A DNA stretch of 64,000 nt from Symbiodinium natans (taxonomy: Eukaryota > Sar > Dinophyceae > Suessiales > Symbiodiniaceae). The notes under the pieces were generated by a model. That model did not search any database, was not told the origin of the DNA, and worked only from the letters and a program-made list of their open reading frames with translations. A program made the position numbers and the translations under genes. The stretch covers positions 248,001 through 312,000 of the forward strand of contig CAJNDS010002349.1 in NCBI GenBank assembly GCA_905221605.1, read 5' to 3'. Shown here one piece after another: positions 44,073 to 53,900 of the stretch (within the stretch, counting starts at the first letter, position 1; every line of letters starts with the position of its first letter).

Positions 44073-46289
44073 TTAATGAGTCGAGCATTTTGAGTTGAAG
44101 GCAGTTTGATTCAGACTTGCAATCAGACTTGCATGTTTCGCCAGTCTGAAAGCACGAAGAGGTGAGAGCTTCTCCTTTCTTCGCAGTGCTGCGACAGCAT
44201 GCATCATGATGAAGTGGCTCACTTTGTCCCAGTTTTGAAGACTGCAGGCTTCGTCATAAGCCTTGGCGGGTTCGGTCACACAATGTTGAAAGGCCAGCGC
44301 TAGGCCTGCAATGGAACGACCCTGGAAAGACTGCAAAACACTCCTAACGTCCAGCGGATCGTCGTGATCAATTAAGGAGTTCTGCCCTGCTCCCTCCCAC
44401 AAGCAAAAAACAAACTGGCGACTGAGTGCTCAGAGTCTTGCGGCTGCCTTGCCGAGAAACCAAGACATGAACTCCTGCACCTGAATCTTGCCATCCCGGT
44501 TCGCGTCTGCTTCCTTGAACAATGCTTGAGCCTCGTTCCTTGGAACGGTTAGAAGCTCGAAAACATCCAGCATCTCGGCTTCTGAAAGGACACCATCGCC
44601 AGAAGTGTCCTGGGTGGTCAAGGCATATTAGTCGAGCTATCCATTCAATTCAATGCTTCTCTTTTGAAGTCGGCGCCCGCTCTTCCGGGGCTCTTCCAGA
44701 CATCTTGCCAAGCCCACTTCAACATCCGAAGTCAGTTCCTTTGAGGAGCTCAATTGCTTCAAACCCCCGGAGAGGTCTCTGATTCAGCTTCCTTCGGACA
44801 ACTGAGTTCAACTGAGTTCTCACAATACAGGGAGTTCAGAAATTGCGACGCTGCAGCCCTCCCAACCTCCCCAACTGCTTGCTGCCCGGGGGGTTCAGAA
44901 GCAGACTTACTGTGTTATACTTGGTTTACAAGTCTTTACAATGAGAAACAAAGTCTAATGCAGACAGCGCCTAGGATCATACTTTTTGAAGAGATCTTGA
45001 ACTAGCTTTGTATGCCCCATCTGCTCCGCACGCTCACTCTGTTTCTCCGTCACATTGAAAGTGATCGTTGGCTTGAAGGTGACGGTCACTTCACTGCCGG
45101 CAACGTTGGCTTCATGCGCGGGATTCCAGCGATAGTCCGACACTCCATTCTTGGGAGGGTATTGAAACTTTGCGCCAAATGAAGTTACACGCTCATCATC
45201 GAACTCATAGGCCTCGGACCCACCAGCGAAGACAAGTCGGTCCTTGTAGTCGTCGTTGAAGAACAAGCGGAACCAAATATCCACAGAGCATTGGTTCACG
45301 AATGTCAGCTTCTGCTTTGTTTCATCCGCGCCAGCCGTCCCAACGCTAACACTTGATGTCAACGAAGGGGTGAGCTCAACAATTGCAGGGTTTGTTTGGA
45401 AGCCATGGGTGTTTGGTGGAGTCTGAGACAAGTACCAGGCTGTGATGTGCGAGAACTTTGAATCTGCACTGCAAGAAGTCTCGTCATCGGGCTTCATCAC
45501 GTGCTTCTTGGGTGCTTCTGCGCTGCCTGATGAGAACACACTGACGCAGCACTCATCGCCGGTGGCATTCCGTACCCGTACCGCACACTTCGAGGCTTTT
45601 TCGTCGGAGCAAGAGGTGTTCTCCGTCACATTGAAGGCGATCGTTGGCTTGAAGGTGACGGTCACTTCACTGCCGGCAACGTTGGCTTCATGCGCGGGAT
45701 TCCAGCGATAGTCCGACACTCCATTCTTGGGAGGGTATTGAAACTTTGCGCCAAATGAAGTTACACGCTCATCATCGAACTCATAGGCCTCGGACCCACC
45801 AGCGAAGACAAGTCGGTCCTTGTAGTCGTCGTTGAAGAACAAGCGGAACCAAATATCCACAGAGCATTGGTTCACGAATGTCAGCTTCTGCTTTGTTTCA
45901 TCCGCGCCAGCCGTCCCAACGCTAACACTTGATGTCAACGAAGGGGTGAGCTCAACAATTGCAGGGTTTGTTTGGAAGCCATGGGTGTTTGGTGGAGTCT
46001 GAGACAAGTACCAGGCTGTGATGTGCGAGAACTTTGAATCTGCACTGCAAGAAGTCTCGTCATCGGGCTTCATCACGTGCTTCTTGGGTGCTTCTGCGCT
46101 GCCTGATGAGAACACACTGACGCAGCACTCATCGCCGGTGGCATTCCGTACCACGCAGCTGCTCACAGGTCCGAGCATTGCGAACACAACAAGCAAAGTA
46201 CTCAGATAGAGATCAGCTGTGACCAGCTGATGGTTCCCCCAGAAAGTGTTCCGAGTTCCGAGAGCTACTGACATGCGCATATGCTGCAT
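44073..46289 (-). CDS. Secreted or membrane protein with duplicated domain and EF-hand pair (three exons)
   Basis: Exon 1 (from 46289, 46280 or 46274 to 44979) starts with ATG codons. It then has a hydrophobic LYLSTLLVVFAMLGPVSSC signal or anchor, then two 192-residue domains almost identical to each other, and ends EKQSERAEQ...LVQDLFKKY. Exon 2 (44609-44448) supplies DTSGDGVLSEAEM and DANRDGKIQVQEF, two canonical EF-hand loops; joining FKKY to DTSGDG completes the first EF-hand helix. Exon 3 (44381-44073) is a helical tail, NSLIDHDDPLDVRSVLQ onward. The introns are 44610-44978 (GA-AG) and 44382-44447 (GC-AG), both in phase 0. EF-hands bind calcium; the repeated domain is beta-like, Cys-containing and unrecognised. 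Without splicing, exon 1 reads on to a stop at 44955. Confidence 0.72.
45012..45587 (-). repeat. 576-bp coding tandem repeat, copy 2
   Basis: Matches 45588-46163 at an offset of exactly 576 bp (192 codons) with almost no differences across the part I compared. The visible change is FKPTITFNVTEK against FKPTIAFNVTEN at the downstream end. Confidence 0.95.
45588..46163 (-). repeat. 576-bp coding tandem repeat, copy 1
   Basis: First copy in reading direction, directly after the signal peptide. Each copy starts near VRNATGDECCVSVFSSGS and has a second NQCSVDIWFRLFF strand-rich segment half-way, so each domain may itself be a pair of related halves. Confidence 0.95.
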
Positions 46290-46415
46290 GCCATGTCTGC
46301 TATGTAAACGAATGTGTGATGGGCGGGACTTCGCCTTCAACGCTCCGAAAAAGTCGCGGGGTGGTGCTGACATTGAGGGCGCTGTAGCGCTTTTGCTTTC
46401 GTGACACCCCAACAC

Positions 46416-48060
46416 TACCTCCCTCCCCCAACCCTATGTCAACCGTCCGTGCTGTGCAACCTGGGAACACAAAGTGCTGTATCTGATCGTTCATGTCGTG
46501 GCCTGCGCACTACATTGGGAGTCAGGGGCTTATGATCTCCACAATTCCACAAAATGCCTCTTGAGGAGACCAAGTTGACAAAAGTCTGTATATGTCTGAA
46601 TCCATTAACAGGGTTAATTAGCAACCCTCGCATTTCGCTTTCCATCTCCGACTTGTCTTTGAGATTCGAACTCATGCCTCCCTCAACAGTGACCCAGCAG
46701 TACTGTACTTACTGTAGTATCTGGGCCAAAACAACCAGGCTTGACTGCGTACACTTACATGCTTGATGCCGTGAGCCCTCACTTGACTTGACGCTCCCAC
46801 TGACTTGGTCCAAAGCTTGCGATGGCATCAGCCCACAGGGAAGCCTCTGCCTGAAGCAAGCAACAGCTGCAGTAACAACAGCCCGACCAAGGCAAATCAC
46901 CATCACCAAATCACACGATGCAGGAGTGAAGCACAATGCAACTATCCAGATTAGATCCATTGCAGCCCGTTGCGAGTGCAACTGTGCACCCTATCTGACT
47001 GAGTGTTCATTGAGCATCCCACTCCTGCCAGCTTTGCCTTTCAGACATGGAAAAGACACATTATTGAACTTGCTGCCACCATTGGGCTAGCTCTGGAGAT
47101 ACCGGTTAAGGCAGCATAATCCGACGAGAGGCCCCGCAGACTCACCAGCCATCCGCGCCAAGCGAACCTTGATTCATGATTCACATTTTCGCAGAATCTG
47201 GCAACATGAGCCTTCTGCCTATACTTCGACACGTTCCATGACGTATCCGCATCCGAGGCACTCGTGGTGGCTCACCTCCAAAGGTCGGCAAAAGGTCGGC
47301 AAAAGGTCGGCAAAAGGGGTTGGCAAGAAAGCGTTGGGCAAGAGGCACAGGGTCAAATAGAAAAAATGACAAACGCATCAAAATCAACACTGCCACTCTG
47401 GGATCACTGCTTGCTACGGCGTCCGTTCGTCTGGGTGTTGGCCTGCAGCTAGCTGAGCATCTTGCGATATCGGAGGCAGTGAAGCTCCCATTCAGAACCT
47501 GATTTGAAGATCGAGACGCGCGCCTAAAGGCACCGCCTCAAGCATGCACTCTCACTTGATGGGCGATTTCTCAGAAAGAGCCCTTGAGAAATCACAAAAA
47601 TGAGCCAGGCACCCGTGGTTGTGCAAGGCCTGCCCCGGGTATGACACACTCAGGCACAGCCAGCCCACAGCAAGTAACTGCTCCATCAAGCAGGGTTCGA
47701 AGGCCGTTGAGTAACCTGTACGGTACATGTCAGGGTGCAGCCTGCGAAGTCCTCGCGGAAGCAAGCAACCGCCACAGCCTCATTCTCGCATTCTTGCCAC
47801 ATCGAACATGTCCAAAAGAACATTCTTACAAACACCCTCCAGCGGAATGTGCCAGGGCACGAGAGCACCAAGAGCTCCATGAACACCATGAGCACCATGC
47901 CCAACACCTGAGTCTCATGATCTGAGGGATCCGATACACCTAGACTCCTAGACAGAGCAGTCGTGAGCCGTGGGCTGCGATGTAGCCCCTTTGCAAGGCC
48001 TCAATGGCACCACTGCTAGAAGGACAGATGTGATAACACAATCACAATATTGGAGGATGT
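46416..48060. other. No supported gene
   Basis: Upstream flank of the EF-hand gene. Several 60-110 codon frames exist on both strands, none with domain features. AAAGGTCGGC is repeated at 47280-47320. Confidence 0.4.
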
Positions 48061-48064
48061 GACA

Positions 48065-48435
48065 CTGTTTATGTTTTCTTGTTTTTGGTGCGTTTGACTC
48101 CACATGCTTTAGTGGCCGGAGACCTGGTGCGCGGTGATGCCTGGACCGAGCTGTCGCCTGAACCCTGCCAAACCACAGCAGAGGGCTCTTTGCTAACGAC
48201 CAAAGCTTTCTGCCGAACCGCACGCAGCTCAGATCCTTTGGGCATTTGTCCATCAGCGAAACGGCTTGTAGCAGAAGCTGCAAACCGTCTCAAGACCTGA
48301 TAAAGCGCTTCTTGTGAGGAATACGCCTCGACCCCTTGCCAGCTTTCACAAGGAAGATCGGTGCGGCGGCGTGCGCGAACTGTGCCGGGCACGGCGCGTA
48401 GCGCATTTTTACTGCTGTTCTCGTGGTCCTGCAAT
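48065..48435 (-). CDS. Candidate C-terminal exon, unknown protein
   Basis: A minus frame reads AYSSQEALYQVLRRFAASAT and then ADGQMPKGSELRAVRQKALV, and ends in a basic stretch GVKRTKNKKT that could be a nuclear localisation signal, directly followed by a stop. It has protein-like composition but no recognised family. Upstream frames near 48450-48600 could belong to the same gene. Confidence 0.35.
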
Positions 48436-48614
48436 GGACCATTCTTCTACTGATTCTACTGCCTGCTCACATATGCGACTCTGTCTGACAGACTCGTGGC
48501 TTGTGACATGCTTGTTGCTAATTTTAACGCTACGCGACCCGCCTCGGCCCGGCCCAGCGCATCCGCGTGAGCATGGTGATTCCGCAGCGCCCAAGTCGCT
48601 GGACCCCAAGCAAT

Positions 48615-48900
48615 ATTGGGTTTAGGGTTTAGGGTTCCGGGTTTATGGTTTATGGTTTGGGGTTTAGGGTTGAGGGTTAGTTTAGGATTGAGGGCTTAGG
48701 GGGGTTCACGCTTTGGGGTTTAGGGTTTTTTTGGGTTTAGGGTTCAAGAGACGGTTCGGCTTGGATTGATCGTAGGGTTGAGCCAGGCCCCTCAGGGGGG
48801 GTAGGGGGGGTGGGGAGGGAGGGGGGGTAGGGAGGGGTGCTTGTTGAAGGTTTGAGGGTTGAGTGCTTCGGGCTTAAGGTTTAGGTTTAGTGCTGAAGCC
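48615..48900 (+). repeat. Degenerate telomere-like TTTAGGG block
   Basis: GGGTTTAGGGTTTAGGG then TTATGG, TTTGGGG and TTGAGGG variants, followed by a G-rich GGGGTAGGGGGGGTGGGGAGGG run at 48797-48838. Confidence 0.88.
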
Positions 48901-48923
48901 ATAGCCCTTAAGAGCCGGTTGCC

Positions 48924-49032
48924 CCGGTGCGTTGTCCCCCTACCCTGCATCCCACCTTGTGGATGCAGGGCGGGCGGCAGGTGGGCAGAACAAGTTCATG
49001 CGACCTTATGTATGCTTGAATCACCTTCTTCA
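48924..49032 (+). repeat. 110-bp direct repeat, copy 1
   Basis: Starts CCGGTGCGTTGTCCCCCTAC and ends GCTTGAATCACCTTCTTCA. It matches 49600-49709 except for one inserted base (GGATGCAGG against GGATGTCAGG). TGCTGAAGCC precedes both copies, and telomere-like sequence adjoins both. Confidence 0.94.
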
Positions 49033-49599
49033 GGTTATGACGCCCAATGGCCTAAGCACGAACACGCGTGTGAAAAAGCTATGCGCTGCAAAGACGCGCT
49101 TCCGCTTTACCATGCCAGAACATGCTTTACTGCTTGGAGGACTTCGTCAGACCAGCACGCCACCGCAATTGCAATGTTGCTGCGATGGGCCTGGAGGATG
49201 GAGGGGGGCTGCGATGGCGACGGCACCGTTTTCCAGGAGACACGGGACATTGGTTGTAAGGGAAGGCTGCCCTGGCGGAGGAAGGTGAGGTAGCCGAAAG
49301 GCAGAAATCGTCTTCAGGCGTGTAAGCGTTCCTTGGCGCAGTGTAGTGTACGGGCGCGCTCTCGTTTGAGTGATGCCAGCTGCTTGGGTTAACGCCCGGG
49401 TGGACGGCGGATCTTGGACAGAGTTTGCGTAGCCGGCCCACTGCCGGGGACAGGGGGGAGCAGTGCCAGAGCGCAATGCCATGCTACAGCATGTGTTGGT
49501 ACAGATGCTCGCCTCCCGGAAGGGATGGACAGCTTGTGAAGAGCGCCCAGCCTCCTGGCGGATGGCAGGCCGAGGGGGGTGCTGAAGCCAAGCTGTAGC

Positions 49600-49709
49600 C
49601 CGGTGCGTTGTCCCCCTACCCTGCATCCCACCTTGTGGATGTCAGGGCGGGCGGCAGGTGGGCAGAACAAGTTCATGCGACCTTATGTATGCTTGAATCA
49701 CCTTCTTCA
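49600..49709 (+). repeat. 110-bp direct repeat, copy 2
   Basis: Second copy of 48924-49032. It is followed directly by TTTAGGGTTTAGG, whereas copy 1 continues into single-copy sequence. Confidence 0.94.
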
Positions 49710-49804
49710 TTTAGGGTTTAGGTTCAAGCTTAGACTCTTCGGCTCGTGGAATGCATGTTGGGCCGTGCTCACACCAGTTGAGCCCCGAAAACCCGCTCAC
49801 CATT

Positions 49805-49950
49805 TTTTCTGTGGAGAGGCAGGGGGGAGGGGGGGAGGGGGGGGGGGGGGGGTAGGGGGCAGAGGGGGGGCGGGGGCAGAGGGGGGGCGGGGGGAGGGCG
49901 GGAGGTGGGGAGGGGGGTAGGGGGGGGTGGGGTGGGCTGGGAGGGGCTTC
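49805..49950. repeat. G-rich homopolymer block
   Basis: About 140 bp of G runs with A, C and T interruptions; it yields poly-Gly and poly-Pro frames that are artefacts. Confidence 0.96.
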
Positions 49951-50213
49951 AATTGCCTCTGGTCCTGGCGACCGTCCGGTTTCCTAGGGTACCCCCGGCC
50001 CGAGACCTCGGCGGACTTCCCCAACAAGTCCAGCAAGTGCCCGGCTGAACATGGCCATGACGTGGTGCCATCGTCAAAAAGAACAAGAGAGTTTCTGAGT
50101 TTCACAAGCAGTTGCGAGATGGCTCCATCAGGCTCCATCCCCATAGCTCTTCTCAAACTCTTCTCTCGCCCTAAGTGAAATTGTTGTAAGTGGGCAGCTC
50201 ATCTACAGTGCCT

Positions 50214-50600
50214 CTAGGACTTGCGTGTGTGGCATGCTGGTGGCATGCTGGTAGCATGCTGGTAGCAGGCGCGGTCTGCCCATTGACGAGCCTTCTCAGC
50301 ACGAGTGCAGCCCTGGTGGCCCTGTGCGGCCCTGTGCGGCTCCAGCGCCATGACATGGTAACCACTGGCGTATTGTTCAAAGTAAGGCCGCGGCGCATCA
50401 GGTGGGAACTTGTCCATGGTCGGTATTAGTTTCGCAGTCTGATGTGCTTTTTTTGGCAGGATGCAACGTGCTCGCAGGTGTAAGCTTGTCAACATCATGG
50501 TGTCATGGGCTGATGCTGGTTGACCCACAATGACTTGCAATTCGACATGTTCTGCCATGTTCTGCCATGATGCCTGGAACAAGGCAAAGGCCCCGGGCAC
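50214..50600 (-). CDS. Candidate coding segment, unknown protein
   Basis: A minus frame of 128 codons includes FPPDAPRPYFEQYASGYHVM and a following Ala/Gln-rich helix. It has no recognised domain, and a second minus frame overlaps. It lies just downstream of the MINDY gene on the same strand. Confidence 0.28.
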   Translation of the reverse strand: MPGAFALFQASWQNMAEHVELQVIVGQPASAHDTMMLTSLHLRARCILPKKAHQTAKLIPTMDKFPPDAPRPYFEQYASGYHVMALEPHRAAQGHQGCTRAEKARQWADRACYQHATSMPPACHTRKS

Positions 50601-50996
50601 AGCGGCAAAATTGTACGGCTGGAGATGGGGTCATGCTCAATAGAGGAAGTGTGAGGGTTGAAGGCTCATGACAAGACGCCAGCGACATGCCTACTTCGTG
50701 CCCTTAAGTGCTGGCTAGAGATCAAAAACACATTCGGAGGGATGCCCCCCCAATGCACCCTGTCGAACCCGGGTACAAAGTCGTGCAGAGAGTGTGAGGT
50801 GACCGCTTCTGCAGTCCGAGGAAGGCTGCTCCCATGATCATTTATCCATGTGTTTTTCATGTGTTTTTGTTGTCTTGCAGTTTTTCCTCCACACCTCAAA
50901 GGATGACTTCGCTCCCATTCCAATCGACGGTGGCTTCCTCGGAACAACACCGACTCAGTCTCAGAGTTGCAGAGTCGCAGTACTTTGCAGTGCTTC

Positions 50997-53900
50997 TCAA
51001 TAAGTCTCATAAACGGCCCAGTCCTTCCACTTCGTTCGGATGCACCGATCGATCATGGATTCACTGTCCTGCAGGCTGAGGTCAGGTGAGTCAGGGGTCA
51101 GTTTCGCCTGAGAACGTAAAAACCGGAGGGCAGATTCCGGAAGAGATCCTCGAAGCCTGTGGACAGGTGTGGCGGCAACTGCTTGGGGATGACCTCTCAT
51201 GATCTCATGTTATCTCATGTCATCTCATGTCATCTCATGTCATCTCATGTCATCTCATGTCATCTCATGTCATGTTGGAAGATGAGCTACTGGAGCCACA
51301 CTCGCGCAGGCTTGCAAGCTTCATTGGGATAAAAAATCGAAGCCAAGCCCAGGAACAGTCAGGCGGATTCGCTCCGACTGGCGACCGAGTTGGTCAAAGT
51401 AGAAGAGATCCAGCGCCTGAATTTCGAAACACAAGCTGCAGCCATGTTCCCGCCGCCCTAGTTGTGCAACTGGCGATCTGGGACCGAAGAGCGTGGCAGA
51501 GAGAGGCATCATGAATGTTGCAACGAGGCCAAATACCCAGCGGCCTTGTCGCTGTCTTGAGGGTTAACCATGCCGTCCGCGGAGAAGAGCACGGTGTAGT
51601 GCGACTCGCCAAACGAAAAGCATCCACTCGCAAATCAAATGGCAACTTTCTCTCCGGGGCTCCTCGGCACAGACGACCCAGATGGGGCTGGTCGGCCCTT
51701 TGTACCTCGAGCCCACCTTCGCTGTCGGTACATCCAAACAACCTTGTGCCGCGTTTAGTGCCGCGTTTGCAACCGCTGGGGGCCTCAATGCAAGCATAGG
51801 CCTCAAAAAGGGACAGGAAGCCGATGCTGGGTCGGCGCCTGGGCGCCATACTCCCCAACATCACCCCGAACCCCAAAACGGGACCTAGCTGGCACTGATG
51901 TTGTATGTTTTACGTACAAGGCAGATATTCACGTGCCACATGGCGATGCGGAGGCATGGTTCCGAAGCCACGGATGAAGCCCACAAGATGCAGTTCCGCA
52001 AGACATTCTTCAGAGTCCGCGGACTGGCATTTACCACGGTCGATTACTAGGCTGCTTTCTCCAAGGCCTGTCCGGACACCTACAAGAAACCCCCGTTCTG
52101 CAAGCCTGACCCCAGCAAAGTCGCGGCACCACATACGAGACGCACTTGTATCTCAGACGTACTCAGACATACCCAGATGTCAGATGCTTAGATGCACCCT
52201 TCGCTGAGCTGGGTATCCAGCGGTGCACCCTGCAGCACCATCCAGCCGTCCTGCGCTGAATAGGCCGTGCAAAAACTGCACATAGTCATTGTTTAGACAT
52301 GTTTGGACTAATGCAGACAAGACCCCGTCCCGTAATTCACAGGCTAGAGTCGGCTAGAGGCCAGGCTTTCAAACCAAGGCTAATCAGGCTTACAAGACTA
52401 AGTCCCTGTCCGCAATCCACGGCCAATAGAACGCCCCTCTGGTGAAATCGTGGTTTCAAATTCCTAAGCCCACCGCAGACCCGAATAGGTTTGGTCTGAA
52501 GGATTTCCCTCAGCCTTTCGCGATGGTTTTGGCAACAAGTAGTACGAAGCATGACTTCAGGCCTAATCATGATTCTGTTCAGTGGTGGTAACGTAGTGAT
52601 TAGTGTGGTGATGGTAAGGCTGGTGTGCTTGGGCGAACGTTTTTTTCTGAAGAACCCTTCTTCGCTGAAGCTTTCCGGCAAAAGCCAGAATTTGTCTAGG
52701 GTGTCTAGATCCCCCGTGAATCGAGCTGCCCACGACGTGATGTTTATGAAGCGAGGTGATGAGTTGAGTGTCACCACAGTACCATCTCGGCTGCATCGCT
52801 TCTGTGCGCTGTCTATTAAATTCTCTCTGATTTCTTAGGCTGGGGTGGGTTTCGCCGCGGCTAGCGCGATGCACCCCTCTGCGGGGATCGTGCGTGCCGG
52901 AACGCTCCCGCTGTGCCTTCTTGCGGATTCTTGAGTGGCCTGCCGCACCCTGTGCGGGGATCGTGCGTGTCGGAGCGCTCCCGCTGTGCGTTTTCGCAAA
53001 TTTTGGAACTGAACCGTGCACCCTCTGCGGGGATCGTGCGCGTCGGAGCGCTCCCGCTTTGAGTTTTCGCACATTTTGGAACTGAACCGCGCACCCTCTT
53101 CGGGGATCGTGCGTGCCCAGCTTCCGTGGCTGGAAAGTCGACTTTTGTAGTACAAATGTAATATGCCGGGGACGCCCGCTGGAATTTTGTAGTACAAACG
53201 CAGTACGCCGAGGTCACCCGGAGGCTCCAAAACCTTCACGAGTACCATGGTCCCCGAATTCGCTGGTACCAAAACCTTCGCAAATAACATGGTCCCCGAA
53301 TTCCCTGATTCCAAAACCTTCCCAAATACCATGGTCCCCGAATTCGCTGGTACCAAAACCTTCGCAAATAACATGGTCCCCGAATTCCCTGGTTCCGAAA
53401 CCTTCACAAATACCATGGTCCCCGAATTCGCTGTTTCCAAAACCTTTGCAAATACCATGGTCCCCGAATTCCCTGGTTGCAAAACCTTCACAAATACCAT
53501 GGTCCCCGAATTCGCTGTTTCCAAAACCTTCGCAAATACCATGGTCCCCGAATTCGCTGCTTCCAAAACCATCGCAAATACCATGGTCCTCGAATTCGCT
53601 GTTTCCAAAACCATCGCAAATAGCATGGTCCCCGAATTCGTTGGTTCCAAAACCATCGCAAATACTATGGTCCCCGAATTCGCTGGCTCCAAAACCATCG
53701 CAGATACCATGGTCACCGATTTGGCAAATCACATGGTGCTCCAATGCCGGGCGATCGAAAACATCGCAAATTTCACGGTTATTTAATTCCCGGCGTGCGA
53801 AAGCATCGCAAAAAACATGCCTGAAAATGCCCAAGTATACCACCACACCATCACCACCACATTACCATCACCCCACTACCATCACCTCAGCTACACCGCT

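Noticed and set aside
51905-52134. Possible extra MINDY exon reading LHLVGFIRGFG
   Set aside because: It vaguely resembles the linker before the GFLSLFE motif, but no phase-consistent donor was found, while the direct 54223-to-51838 joint keeps the frame.
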